Part shown: positions 1 through 11,065 of the stretch, in pieces
Layout: each line of letters starts with the position of its first letter
Numbering within the stretch: position 1 is the stretch's first letter
Assembly: GCA_903922465.1 (NCBI GenBank)
Contig: CAIXTV010000141.1
Location: 1 to 46,139, forward strand
Direction: 5' to 3'
Source: an uncultured bacterium
GTDB taxonomy: Bacteria > Bacteroidota > Bacteroidia > Bacteroidales > CAIXTV01
DNA length: 46,139 nt
Position numbers and translations under genes: made by a program
Notes under the pieces: model-generated
The model's database searches: none
What the model was told of the DNA's origin: nothing
Seen by the model: the letters and a program-made list of their open reading frames with translations, nothing else

Positions 1-161
1 GGTCTAGCGTCCTATAAATAAGTCCTCTTTATAGAAGGTGAAAATAATTAAATGATTTTCAGATTACTCAGAATTTTTGCTTAGTCCCCAAAAGATACTT
101 GTGACCCATTTTTTCTCAGTACATAAGGTTTGATTGCTCATGACTATCCCTCCCATGTAGC

Positions 162-198
162 AAAAACCCGTCAGCTATTAAATACCTGACGGGTTTTG
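162..198 (-). terminator. Intrinsic terminator downstream of the 3573-residue protein gene
   Basis: A perfect 12-bp inverted repeat (163-174 AAAACCCGTCAG with 186-197 CTGACGGGTTTT) encloses an 11-nt loop. A-tracts and T-tracts lie on the two sides, so it can end transcription from either direction. It sits about 75 bp past the stop codon of the minus-strand giant gene. Positions 1-161 beyond it hold no gene I can support. Confidence 0.85.
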
Positions 199-273
199 AG
201 ATGTTTAGAAATAAAATAATTAGATTCTAATGATTACATATAACTTAATTATACAATCATCAATCCTGTTAAT

Positions 274-3200
274 TTATTTCTTTCCTGGATACTCAGCAGC
301 ATTTCCGGCAGTAATTCTAGGTTCAAATAAATTGAAATCAACTGCATCAACCCAGCCACCACCGTCGAAATCAGAAGTGTAGAAACCCGTAGAACCTGCG
401 GTTAATTCTGGCTCAAAGATGTTAAAGTCAGAGGCATCAATCCATCCGTTTTGATCAAGATCACCTAAATAAAAAGCAAATAAATCTGGACTATGCGATA
501 CCTGTACCTGTGGGTCTGAACCATATGCTTGAAGTGAAGCTGTTGTGAAATCCCAATCAATTGTTTCTGTGTTAAATGGAACTGCAATTGAAGTCCAAGT
601 TGAAAGGTGATTGCGATTGCTAACTTTAATATAATAATTACCTCCATGGGTTGGTGAAACATTAAAGGTTGCAAAGCCGGTAGGTGATAAATCGATACCT
701 GTTACGCTAACTCCAATAGGAGCGTATGGTGGATTTTCTTCAAATAGATTAATATCAATCCTGTCAACAATTCCCTGCCCAAAACCATAGTATGGCTCTC
801 CTGTATTGCCATCAAAAGCTTCGTTTAAAGTGTTGGAAGTTGAGTTGAACAAACCTTCTAAAAATAGGTGTAGATTAATTGTTCTGAACAATAAGAATTC
901 ATCCGCACCAAGGGTTGGGAAAGTACTTCTTAATTCACCATCGATATCATCAGGTACAAGAGCAACAACATTCTTGCCTTTATGATTTAAGAATGGATTG
1001 TTGCTATGTAAATTATTAGTAGCAGTATCGGTAAATAAAGGATCAATTGAAACTGAACTTAGATTCCTTCCGCTTGCTGTGCGCAATGCTGCAAGATTGG
1101 CTACATTGCCCGGATTATAATTTCCATTAGGATCTCCACCCCAGTTTGCAAAATATGATCCTGTTGCTAATAAATCGTTGTTATTTGCAGAATCGACGGC
1201 CGTAACGGGTGCTAATACACCAAATGCATAACCACCGCCGGTATTCATAAAGATATTATTATAAATATTTACACCTGAACTTGCAGGAGCCTGACAGTAG
1301 AAAGCAAAGCTCGTTGCTGGATCACCACTCTTGAGATTTACCGAATTATGATAGTATTTCAGGTTTTTCCCATAATTATTAGAAATTCCATAGGTACTTG
1401 CCAAACCCGATATACTTACAAAGTTATTTGCAACTAATCCATTACCTGTCGTACTATTATTATTGTACATTCTAATTCCATAAATAGTGCCACCACCTGA
1501 ACCGGCATATAAATTAACTTTGTTCTTTGATAATATTTCATTATCATTATAACCTGATTCAATACCGTAGTAAAGACCTGCTCCGGTTCTGTTAGCAACG
1601 TCATTGTTTGTAATAAGGTCACCGTCTTGGTAGTAAGCCTGAATTCCAAATTGCCAGGACTCACGTATAATATTATTTCTGATAATATTTCCTACTTCTT
1701 TTCCACCTGAATAATATCCAAACCAGTAAATACCATAAGCGCCATTTCTGATAAGGTTATTCTCGATAATATTATAATTTTCATTAGTTGTCACAGCTTG
1801 TCTTGAGTAAATACCGGCAGCAGTACTTGCAGTTGCAGTTGAACTCAAAATCACATTATTTGCAATGATGTTGTTATTTGCACTATTATAAAAATCAATT
1901 GCAACAGCATAAACAGTAGAATAGTTTTCAATAGTCATTTTTCTGATTCTGATCCATTGCGCACCATTCAATTGAAGAGTATAATTGTTTGTAGAACTAT
2001 TTGTAGCATCTCTGAGTATAACACTGGTACTGTCACCACTTTCCGATTGGAAAGTAATAGTATTAACTGCGTCTGTTCCACCATAAGATTTAAGAATAAC
2101 CTGTCCGCTATAAGTCCCCGGTTTTACGTTAAAGATGACCGGAGCACCAACACCTGCAGAGTCTAATTTGCCGGTAACCTGGGTAAATGATGTAAAGTCG
2201 GCTCCACTTGTACCAATAGTATAGGTTCCTCCGAAACGGACATACACAACACGGCTAACCGTATCATTTATTGCCCATACATCAGTTGCACCATTTGGAT
2301 TATAAGTCCATGCTTTAATAGTGGGTCTGCTTGGCATACCAAAGTTATGGTTATTAATTGTAATTGGTGAGGTGATTTGACCTTGAGCAAGATTCCCAAT
2401 CCATGCATAAGGTGTTTGCGTAACCCCATTAATAGACCAACCAATAGTTGCTGAAGTTAGATGGTTTGTTCCGAAGTTTTTAATACGAACAACTACATTG
2501 GCAGAAGCACTTGAGAAAACAGTATCAGGACCTACTACCTGGAATGCACCTGCATCGATAGGGGGAATGTTCTGAACATTTACCTGAACAGGAACTTTTG
2601 TACTTAAACATCCACCAGAAGTAGGTGATATAACTTGGATTTCTCTGAAGTTAGGGCTTGCTGTGCTTCCAGTAATATTTAAAAATCTAAGTTTAGTTGT
2701 TGTAACCAATAGGAAAGTAACACTATCCTGAACGCTTAGATTATAATAATTATAGAAATCAACAAATGCTGTTCCATCCCAATATTGGAAAGTACAATTG
2801 GTCATGGTACTACTACTGCTCTTATAGAAAACAACTTTATTAAAAGAAATCGGATTGTTCCATGAGTACATGATCCAACCATTTGTAGAAACCCAGCCTT
2901 GTGGTGAACCAGTTGCAGCAGGGATAATATTATCATTATAATTAGATGGACCACTTGTTCCTGTTCCACCCGATGATTGGGATGCAGTTGCCATTAAAGC
3001 ACTGTTTGTTGTTCCGCTAAGGCCTGGAGAAGAAGCAGCATAATAGGTAACATTGTTATATAAAACAGGTGTTGTGTAACTTGTTCCGCTTCCTACAGGA
3101 ATGGTATCAGTTACATTTTGGAACCATTGAACGTAATTTGCCGATGAACCGCTCAGAGAAGCAGTAGCAGTATAGTTTACACTTACTGGACTAACCACTG

Positions 3201-6200
3201 TAGGAGGTGGAGGAGTAAATTTAGAAATCACGGTTTTAATAACAGTATCATTAATTGAAATCGTATCACCGCTTAATTCTGTCCATGCTTTGATAATATA
3301 AGTAATATCAGCAGTAGGAGCAGGGAGACTGGCTAAAGTAGAGAAGTTGAAATTATTAGTCTGATTTGGTGTGAAAGCCATGTTGACTGATTGTGAAACA
3401 ACACCGGCATAATTATCATTAATAACATATTTAGCAGTCACAGCCCCTGATGAAAGTGAATTAAGACCTTCATTTCTGATATTAAGACTTACTTCCTGAT
3501 TGTTTAATGTGCAACCCGTGCTTGGATTTACAATAGCCAATGTAGACGCATCGAATGCACTATGATTGCCTATTATTGCATTGATTGCAAATCTTCCGAA
3601 TTGGGTTGTAGATACTAAGTTAATAGTGGTTCCATTGCTGTAATAATAAGCGCCAACTCTTGTTGGGGCTTCAGTCTGACATCCAATTGGATTATAGGAT
3701 ACGGTAAGGCCTGCCATTTGAGCAACTCCAACGTAAACATAATTGTTAGTAGTGCTTGAAGCAAAAGGATGAACAAAGTTAAAGCTAACCCATGTGTTGA
3801 GGTCCGAAGCCTGAATAACTTTATGGTAAGAAGTATCCAATATAGCACCGGCTGCACTCATTACAACTCCGTATAATGTTTGTCCAACTGTTGCAGAACC
3901 TATGATATAAGCTTTTGAAGAATAAACCAATTTAGTTCCGTTGATATAGTACTTAGCCATTGCATAACCGCTATTTACACCAAAACCAAAACTACCTGTG
4001 ATGGAAGAAGTATCAGCATAAGCAAACTCATTTGCATTGGTTTGCATTAAGAAGTTTTTCTGATTATTTGCCAAAACATCATCACTTGGAACATTAACAT
4101 TTACATTATTATTACCAGAAACCGAAGGCGTGAAATTGTCAAAAACAATCGTATCTACTTCACCGGGGGCAATAGTTGATATAAATTTAGAGTCACTAAA
4201 AGTATTTGCACCTGTTATACTTAGCCCAATATTTTTACTGACTTGAGTAAGAAGTCCGGAGTTGCGAATCAATGCTACTACTTTATGAGGAGCACCACCC
4301 GATAAAGGAAGTTTACCTAAAGTATAAATAGCACTTACTCTTAAATCGTTGTCGGGTACCAAATACTCATCAGCACCAATACAAGGTGTTGCAAAACGTG
4401 CATCACCATCAATATCATCAACAACGCTTGTTGACGATCCTGTATGATATAACTCAAACTGGCTGTCTATATGTACATCTGAAGTGCTCATAAAGATAGG
4501 AGCAACATTCAATGAATTGGAATCAAGTAAGCTAGCTGCTTCCCAATCGGTAAAATTAGCCCGGTCAAGACCATTGTAATAACCAAATACAGAAGAACCA
4601 AAGTTGAAATAATCATTATTATTCAGGCGGGCAAAAGTAGAACTTGATGCAACCCATAGTGTATATAATTTAGGAGCAGTACCCAACATAGTATTAGATA
4701 AAATATTATTCCTGAAATCCATATTATATACCGTTGCACTAAGGCTAACCGCACATGATTGAGCCGCAACTGCGGTATTATAAAGAGAGCCTGATAAATT
4801 AATTGTATTATGAAGAATTGAATGGTTATATCCACCATACACTTGTATCCCGGAAACGTAATAAGGGGTAGAAGTACTCGTACTTCCAATATTCGTAAAG
4901 TCATAAATCATGTTATTAATCAAACTGATATTATGAGGATTTTGGTAAACATATATCCCGATCGTAGCGGTTGTTGTATTAGTTCCGATAAATGATAGAG
5001 TATGAATTCTGTTTTTGCTAACTATTATTGATGTATCGGAATAAGTCAAGGAAATTCCATAAACACTTTGTGAACTATTTGTACTTGCCAAATTGTAAAT
5101 ATGATTTTGAGATACCGTTCCGTTAGCTATATACTGTAAATTGATGCCTGTGCTACCAACATATTCAGATGAAACATCTGAACCTATAGTGTTACTAAGA
5201 ATATTAATGTTGGTATTGGGGGTTGTATATCCAGCAATATAAATACCTGTATTAACTTTTTTAATAATATTATTTTGTACAGTAATATTATTGTTTCCAC
5301 CGGTAGATGTTGTAAGACTTGTTGTACTTGTACCTGAAACAATGATTCCATAAATATTAGCAGTGAAACCAGTACCTCCCATAAGGGTGCAGTTTTTAAT
5401 GATATTATCTGTTGATCCAGATCCAACACCTAAACTGGCAATCCAAACCGCAGAAGTTTGTGCTGTAGTACTGGTATTTTGAATTTTTAAGCTGTTTCCA
5501 CTTAAATTTAATCCGTCAATAGTGACCCTGTCTGCTCCATGTAATTTGATGACAGATAATGGGATATTCCCGGAAATAGTACGAGCAGCACCACCAGAAG
5601 GATAAATGGTCATAGTATAATTACCAGAACCGGTTTCTGTCCATTGATTGAGAATAGCCATAGAAGGTTCAGTAATATCACTGATAATTTTCAAGCTAAC
5701 ATTACCTGATAAACCAACTGTATTTGCTGCGGTAAAAGCTGTATAGAGATCAGGGAAATCTCCACCGCTTCCAACGGTATAAGCACCGGTCATACTGCCA
5801 AGAATGTTGCTTTCGCCCGTAGGAGCAGTAATATTAGGGATTTGAGCAATTCCATCAAGCATAATTTGTGTACACTCAGCATCCGCATTACCGCTAGCAA
5901 GGGTTGTTATATCATAAGTTAACCAGAAATAGTTTACTCCAGTATTTAAAGTTTGATTGCCATTAATAATAAATGTTCCTGAAGGGCTAACAATTGAATC
6001 TCCATATCGTATAGTGGTTGCAAAAGTTGGCAAGCTACCTGTATACCATACTTTAGCTTTTGTAAGATAAGAAGGGGTTGTTGTCCCATTAGTGTTGAAA
6101 GTCAATGAAGTTAAATTAATGGGGCTCATGTCGCCACTGGTATATATTCTAACGCCAATGATTTTTTGATTTACTCCACTTGCATATATGTAGGCTGGGT

Positions 6201-9200
6201 ATTGAACTGTAGTGCTTGAGTCGTATGCCATCGGAAGGCCAGGGATACCGTCAAATTCGTCAGCTCCCATATCGTAATGTGTTGCTCCTCCATGTATTGA
6301 TCCAACAGGGCCGGGACGAAGGTCGCCATCAAAATCAGTGCTAAAACCTACAATGTCAGCTCCTGTTGATTCCACAGCAGAAGGTGTAGCACTGCTAACA
6401 TGAAGATCGGTAGGAGAAAGGAAGTTGACGACTGAAGCTATTGAATTAGAGTCTTTTTGAGTAGTAGCTTTCCAGGTAGAGAAGTTTACCTGATCTACCC
6501 CATAATAACCAATAGTCGTTCCACTTGTGTAGTAACAGTTTTTGTCCATAGTCAAGTTCGTACTTCCTGATGCCATATATGTTGCATATGTTTTGGGCGA
6601 AACACCAGTTGTAGCATTTGAGAAAATATTATTTCTGATATCCATATTAGACCCGGATGAACTTAAATAGAAACAAGCAGAAAGAACACCTGTATTTGGA
6701 TTTGCAAAGGATCCGGTAAAATGAACAGAATTATTGTATAACTTTAAATATTTGTTAGGTCCGCCAGAAACATAGATTCCTCTTATATAAACAGAAGATG
6801 TATTTCCGTAAGTAATAAAATCATAAAGCATGTTATTATCAATCGTAAGATTGGTATTTGTAGTACTTGCATCATAAATGCCAAAAGTGAAATATGATGT
6901 AGCTGCGGAGGTAGCGGGTCCAAAGCCATAAATTTTATTTTTTGTAATTCTGGAGTTGGTGACACTTCCGGTTAAATACATTGCATATTTACTACCATCA
7001 TATTTCATATTCTTAATGGTATTGCTTGAAAATAAAGCATTATTAATAGTCCCACTCAAGTAAACACTGTAATTTGTAATATAATCGGCAGCAATATCTG
7101 AGCCAAAAATATTTCCAATCATATTGAAATTATCAGAAGAAGGGGAAGAGGCATTAAATAGAAGACCATAATATCCTTTTTCAATTTGGTTATTTTGTAG
7201 GGTATTATAATCAAAGTCGGTAGCTCCTACTGAAGTTGAATTTATAGTAGTACCCCCAATATACATTGCTGAAATGGTAGATAGAGTGTTTATATTAGCT
7301 TTGATAATACAGTTCTTAATGGTATTGTATTGTGCTCCTAAAGCATCACTGATCATGTAAATAGAAGTTGTGGTCCCAGTGGTGGCTGTATTTTGAACAG
7401 TTAGATTACGAGAAGTGCCACCCGGGGCATTTGAACCATCTAAAGTAATATAGTCAGCACCAACCCATTTCAATATACTGCTGGTAGAGTTCCCTGTAAT
7501 ACTTACAGTTTGTCCAACATTAGGTTTAATAGTAAAGATGTTGGTAGCATTACTCCCAAGATTAGGATTTAAAGTAATTGGGAATGTTTCAGAAGCTGAA
7601 TAAGTAGCATCATCAAGGAAGTATGTCACTGGAGCAGTGAGAATAGAATTGTTAAAGTAGTTAACAGCGGCTGTCAATGTATTGAATGGTGCAGCTTGTG
7701 CAACTCCAACATGAAAATTACCATTTAATGCAGGAAGTATAGAATATGAGTTTATTGTTCCTGTAAGTGGAAAAGCAGTAGATGTTAATGCAATATTTGT
7801 TGGTGCAGCAGCGAAAACTCCTGAATTGATTGAAATATTAGGTACTCCAACTAAATCTTGAGCTACTACAAAGTATTGAATGGTGTTACCAACATTAACG
7901 ATTGATTGCAATTTAGAATAATCTATGGTAAAGCTAAATGGACTTGTAGCACTGGTGGTCTCAACATATTTCCATCCGTTGTTGGCGCTGGTATTACCTG
8001 CATAAGTATTTGCATCAGTTGATTTTTTAAAATATAAACGTGGCTTATATGGGCTAGTAGTGTTAACACCTGTAGCATCACTTATATTGGCAAAATTATT
8101 CAGCACATAAGTAGTACTGTCAACTGTATTAAGAATATTAGTATAAAATAAGGCAGGGCCGGTTAAGTCGTTATTGGGGAATGTGCCTTCATCGGCTCCA
8201 ATATCGGGAGCTGTTCCTGTTCCGATATAACCAAAATTACCCTGACGAATATCACCGTCATAGTCGTTAGTATAACCTGCAATATTGATAGCGCCGCTTT
8301 CAATTTGAGTAGATACGGCTGTGCTGATATGCAAATAATTTGGATTGGATAACGTAGTAGCAAGGAAAGTTGGATTTTCAGTAACCGATAACACATCTCT
8401 CGGATACACTTTGGTTTTGAAATCTGACAAGTTGATATAAGTAGATGCAGAATCTTTAAATATCACATTTTTTGGTCCGGGAGTGCCAGCCCAAAATAAG
8501 TTATTATTAGAAGTTGAAGCATAATAGGCCATTGACATAGGATATCTTAAATATCCACAAGTATAACCAGATCCTTTATATGTGGAATTATTTACGATTA
8601 TGTTATTTCTCAGGTTTAGCGTTGATGGAATTGAATTAACAGAAGTATTTACATAAATACCCGCAGATGTAAAATTGGTTCCTGAACTGGTTGTATTCAA
8701 ATTTACTGTATTATAATAAACATTATAAAAGGTAGTAGCAGAAGTGGTAGCAAAAGTCATCCCGGATACACCAAGATAATTTGGTGCAATTGTAGCTGTT
8801 AAAGGGGCATGTAAATTACCAATGTAATTATTATAAATATTTATAATTGTTCCACCATTACCATAAATTCCATGAACATTACCTGTTGAGCCTGTTGCGA
8901 TTAATGAATCGATTCTGTTGTTATGAAAATTTACACCTGCATTAGCACATTGAATGTTGGCACCATACACATAATTGCTTGCCCCTGTTGTAGTAATTTT
9001 ACTAACAGTATTGTTATAAATTTCAAGAGGGTAGGTACTTGAAACACTGCTTGGTGTTCCTAAAGCATAAATACTCCCAGCCATAGTTATATTCCTCCAG
9101 ATATTATTAGCAATTACTGAGCCTGAACCCGAGTTGGCGTCTCCACAATTTGCAAGTTGCATAAATTGAATAGTACTACCGCTGGAATTGGAATTAATAT

Positions 9201-10995
9201 TGGAGAAAACATTATTAGTAATAATCTTTTTGGGATAGTATGGGCCAGTTCCTGCTTGCAAAGACATAAATGTCGCAACACCTGAACCAGCAGTGGTGGC
9301 CGTGATATTAGAAAAGTTGTTATAGCAGATACTATCAACTTCCAAAACGCCTGAACTCCCTCCACTGCAACTAATAAATGATAATGCTCCTGCAGAAGCA
9401 GTTCTTGTCAAAGTGCCAATAATACTGTTTGACATAACTTTTAATGTAGTTTGCGCGGCTCCGGTATTATAAATAAAATTTAATGCGGCAGAATGATTCA
9501 AAGTTAAATTATTCCATGTATTATTATTTAATGTTATAGAATTAAATGAGGCTGTATTACCGATAAAATAATTGGCTGAACTTGCTGTCGATGTATGGGT
9601 AATATTATTGAAATTATTATTATTTATACTTAAATCGGCAGTATTTGTTCCACCTGTATTATAGATAAAATAATTTTGAGCAGAGTTACCAGTTGTTGCA
9701 TTGTTAAATGAATGACTAATGCTATTATTATTGATATTAAGGGAGGTAGTAGTAGCTCCTGTGTTATAAATAGGGTAGACAGTGCCAGTTGTTGCTTTGG
9801 TAGTATTATTTGCAAAAGTATTGTTGTTGATATTCAAATAAGAACTCGAAACGGAATTATTCCAAATACCATACCAGGCACTTGATGTAGCAGAATTATT
9901 GGTACAATATTGGAAAGTGTTGTTGTTAATGTTAATATTATTAGATGCCGATACATAGGTAGTCCCAGTAGCCCCATTTTCGATACAACTAACTTGTGTT
10001 GTAGTACCCCCTCCATTTAAAGTGATTGTATTTTGGTTAATATCTGTACTCGAGCTAATACCGGGTTGGATATAAATACCTCTAAGAATATTTACATGAT
10101 TTACCCCAACGCCAGTATTATTATTGACATTGTTATAAGAAGCGTTAAGATAATATTGATTTTGTGCTCTGACACCAGCTGCTGGATTAGTTGCACTTGC
10201 TGCGCCTCCAAAGTCCCAAATATTATTACCAGTTGCAAGTGAACTTCCGCCTATATTATTGTATTGGTCAGCAAAGCTAAAAGGAGCAGCATCACCATAA
10301 CCTGACAGGGCTATCCCGTAATTGCAATTTTGAATTGTATTTGTAATGAATATATTGTAAGAGTTTGTTCCTGAGGTCGAATTAATAGTTAGTGCAATTG
10401 TGTCGGCAATATCAGTTGCATTAATTACCATGATTCCTTTTGATCCTTCAAATGAAGGACCTACTGTCCCTGTGTTACCAGATGCATTGTTTACTCTGCT
10501 AAGCGTTATAAAACAATTTTTAATAGAATCATTTTGGCAACCATTGGAAGCAGATGCTTTAAATAATGCAAAACCATATTCCATAGTTGCTGGGTTAGTA
10601 GTGTTTGGATCATAAAGGTCGATTCCGTCGATAGTAACGTAATCGGAACCTATAAATGCCCAAATTCCATCTTGGTTAGGTGAGCCTGGGGTTTTTGTAC
10701 CAGTATAAGCAGTGATTTTTGGATTGACACCGTCACCCGATTTACGGAAGATAATTCGATTGGATACTGTTCCAGTTGCAGTGAGCCTTAGGGGACCGCC
10801 TACAAGGGTTTCGGTGTAACCAATCTGTACGTTGAAAGTAACGCCACCTGTTCCAACACCACTCGCATTCAGCGTGTCTATTGCTTGCCTGAATGTGAAA
10901 TCGGCCGGAATGGAATAATTCCCAGTCATTGGTGGACCTGCGTAAGTTGCATAACTTAGAAGTAAAGCAACTAAAAACATAAGGATTTTTTTCAT
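274..10995 (-). CDS. Giant secreted beta-helix/CARDB/Ig modular protein with dockerin-like C-terminus
   Basis: A 3573-residue protein with a signal peptide (about residues 1-19, cleavage after YATYA). Four right-handed beta-helix blocks are seen at about 20-935, 1095-1580, 1740-2212 and 2920-3365. They are rich in N/T/S ladders, and each closes with a D-x-D-G-x-x-R ... GADE signature. Between them lie a segment like the BNR-associated N-terminal domain (about 1590-1720), CARDB-like domains (about 2213-2310 and 2810-2915), a CHU-type Ig-like domain (about 2598-2660) and a discoidin-like domain (about 2670-2790). The C-terminus (about 3365-3573) is a beta-sandwich followed by two calcium-loop repeats, GDLDQNGWIDASDFN and SDFDGGGWVDAVDFN, resembling type I dockerin; no T9SS type A domain is present. 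It is likely a cell-surface or released adhesin-like protein. No catalytic residues of a polysaccharide lyase were recognised. The substrate is unknown. Confidence 0.9.
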   Translation of the reverse strand: MKKILMFLVALLLSYATYAGPPMTGNYSIPADFTFRQAIDTLNASGVGTGGVTFNVQIGYTETLVGGPLRLTATGTVSNRIIFRKSGDGVNPKITAYTGTKTPGSPNQDGIWAFIGSDYVTIDGIDLYDPNTTNPATMEYGFALFKASASNGCQNDSIKNCFITLSRVNNASGNTGTVGPSFEGSKGIMVINATDIADTIALTINSTSGTNSYNIFITNTIQNCNYGIALSGYGDAAPFSFADQYNNIGGSSLATGNNIWDFGGAASATNPAAGVRAQNQYYLNASYNNVNNNTGVGVNHVNILRGIYIQPGISSSTDINQNTITLNGGGTTTQVSCIENGATGTTYVSASNNININNNTFQYCTNNSATSSAWYGIWNNSVSSSYLNINNNTFANNTTKATTGTVYPIYNTGATTTSLNINNNSISHSFNNATTGNSAQNYFIYNTGGTNTADLSINNNNFNNITHTSTASSANYFIGNTASFNSITLNNNTWNNLTLNHSAALNFIYNTGAAQTTLKVMSNSIIGTLTRTASAGALSFISCSGGSSGVLEVDSICYNNFSNITATTAGSGVATFMSLQAGTGPYYPKKIITNNVFSNINSNSSGSTIQFMQLANCGDANSGSGSVIANNIWRNITMAGSIYALGTPSSVSSTYPLEIYNNTVSKITTTGASNYVYGANIQCANAGVNFHNNRIDSLIATGSTGNVHGIYGNGGTIINIYNNYIGNLHAPLTATIAPNYLGVSGMTFATTSATTFYNVYYNTVNLNTTSSGTNFTSAGIYVNTSVNSIPSTLNLRNNIIVNNSTYKGSGYTCGYLRYPMSMAYYASTSNNNLFWAGTPGPKNVIFKDSASTYINLSDFKTKVYPRDVLSVTENPTFLATTLSNPNYLHISTAVSTQIESGAINIAGYTNDYDGDIRQGNFGYIGTGTAPDIGADEGTFPNNDLTGPALFYTNILNTVDSTTYVLNNFANISDATGVNTTSPYKPRLYFKKSTDANTYAGNTSANNGWKYVETTSATSPFSFTIDYSKLQSIVNVGNTIQYFVVAQDLVGVPNISINSGVFAAAPTNIALTSTAFPLTGTINSYSILPALNGNFHVGVAQAAPFNTLTAAVNYFNNSILTAPVTYFLDDATYSASETFPITLNPNLGSNATNIFTIKPNVGQTVSITGNSTSSILKWVGADYITLDGSNAPGGTSRNLTVQNTATTGTTTSIYMISDALGAQYNTIKNCIIKANINTLSTISAMYIGGTTINSTSVGATDFDYNTLQNNQIEKGYYGLLFNASSPSSDNFNMIGNIFGSDIAADYITNYSVYLSGTINNALFSSNTIKNMKYDGSKYAMYLTGSVTNSRITKNKIYGFGPATSAATSYFTFGIYDASTTNTNLTIDNNMLYDFITYGNTSSVYIRGIYVSGGPNKYLKLYNNSVHFTGSFANPNTGVLSACFYLSSSGSNMDIRNNIFSNATTGVSPKTYATYMASGSTNLTMDKNCYYTSGTTIGYYGVDQVNFSTWKATTQKDSNSIASVVNFLSPTDLHVSSATPSAVESTGADIVGFSTDFDGDLRPGPVGSIHGGATHYDMGADEFDGIPGLPMAYDSSTTVQYPAYIYASGVNQKIIGVRIYTSGDMSPINLTSLTFNTNGTTTPSYLTKAKVWYTGSLPTFATTIRYGDSIVSPSGTFIINGNQTLNTGVNYFWLTYDITTLASGNADAECTQIMLDGIAQIPNITAPTGESNILGSMTGAYTVGSGGDFPDLYTAFTAANTVGLSGNVSLKIISDITEPSMAILNQWTETGSGNYTMTIYPSGGAARTISGNIPLSVIKLHGADRVTIDGLNLSGNSLKIQNTSTTAQTSAVWIASLGVGSGSTDNIIKNCTLMGGTGFTANIYGIIVSGTSTTSLTTSTGGNNNITVQNNIIKKVNTGIYIAGYTTPNTNINILSNTIGSDVSSEYVGSTGINLQYIANGTVSQNHIYNLASTNSSQSVYGISLTYSDTSIIVSKNRIHTLSFIGTNTTTATIGIYVYQNPHNISLINNMIYDFTNIGSTSTSTPYYVSGIQVYGGYNHSILHNTINLSGSLYNTAVAAQSCAVSLSATVYNMDFRNNILSNTMLGTAPKLYTLWVASSSTFARLNNNDYFNFGSSVFGYYNGLDRANFTDWEAASLLDSNSLNVAPIFMSTSDVHIDSQFELYHTGSSTSVVDDIDGDARFATPCIGADEYLVPDNDLRVSAIYTLGKLPLSGGAPHKVVALIRNSGLLTQVSKNIGLSITGANTFSDSKFISTIAPGEVDTIVFDNFTPSVSGNNNVNVNVPSDDVLANNQKNFLMQTNANEFAYADTSSITGSFGFGVNSGYAMAKYYINGTKLVYSSKAYIIGSATVGQTLYGVVMSAAGAILDTSYHKVIQASDLNTWVSFNFVHPFASSTTNNYVYVGVAQMAGLTVSYNPIGCQTEAPTRVGAYYYSNGTTINLVSTTQFGRFAINAIIGNHSAFDASTLAIVNPSTGCTLNNQEVSLNIRNEGLNSLSSGAVTAKYVINDNYAGVVSQSVNMAFTPNQTNNFNFSTLASLPAPTADITYIIKAWTELSGDTISINDTVIKTVISKFTPPPPTVVSPVSVNYTATASLSGSSANYVQWFQNVTDTIPVGSGTSYTTPVLYNNVTYYAASSPGLSGTTNSALMATASQSSGGTGTSGPSNYNDNIIPAATGSPQGWVSTNGWIMYSWNNPISFNKVVFYKSSSSTMTNCTFQYWDGTAFVDFYNYYNLSVQDSVTFLLVTTTKLRFLNITGSTASPNFREIQVISPTSGGCLSTKVPVQVNVQNIPPIDAGAFQVVGPDTVFSSASANVVVRIKNFGTNHLTSATIGWSINGVTQTPYAWIGNLAQGQITSPITINNHNFGMPSRPTIKAWTYNPNGATDVWAINDTVSRVVYVRFGGTYTIGTSGADFTSFTQVTGKLDSAGVGAPVIFNVKPGTYSGQVILKSYGGTDAVNTITFQSESGDSTSVILRDATNSSTNNYTLQLNGAQWIRIRKMTIENYSTVYAVAIDFYNSANNNIIANNVILSSTATASTAAGIYSRQAVTTNENYNIIENNLIRNGAYGIYWFGYYSGGKEVGNIIRNNIIRESWQFGIQAYYQDGDLITNNDVANRTGAGLYYGIESGYNDNEILSKNKVNLYAGSGGGTIYGIRMYNNNSTTGNGLVANNFVSISGLASTYGISNNYGKNLKYYHNSVNLKSGDPATSFAFYCQAPASSGVNIYNNIFMNTGGGYAFGVLAPVTAVDSANNNDLLATGSYFANWGGDPNGNYNPGNVANLAALRTASGRNLSSVSIDPLFTDTATNNLHSNNPFLNHKGKNVVALVPDDIDGELRSTFPTLGADEFLLFRTINLHLFLEGLFNSTSNTLNEAFDGNTGEPYYGFGQGIVDRIDINLFEENPPYAPIGVSVTGIDLSPTGFATFNVSPTHGGNYYIKVSNRNHLSTWTSIAVPFNTETIDWDFTTASLQAYGSDPQVQVSHSPDLFAFYLGDLDQNGWIDASDFNIFEPELTAGSTGFYTSDFDGGGWVDAVDFNLFEPRITAGNAAEYPGKK

Positions 10996-11065
10996 GTTGA
11001 TTTGATTATTGATTAATATTAAATTTGATTGATTAATTTAAGAGTTGAATTTATTTAGGGGCGAG

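Noticed and set aside
1-161. End of a transposase or other gene at the left edge
   Set aside because: Only a 25-codon minus-strand stretch (ending WGLSKNSE) is present; it is too short to assign.
274-480. Cellulosome dockerin
   Set aside because: The calcium loops resemble dockerin, but no scaffoldin, cohesin or glycoside hydrolase is present and this C-terminal layout is seen in other Bacteroidota surface proteins.
274-10995. Polysaccharide lyase or pectinase activity from the beta-helix blocks
   Set aside because: No recognisable catalytic signature; the helices are N/T/S-rich structural types also common in adhesins.
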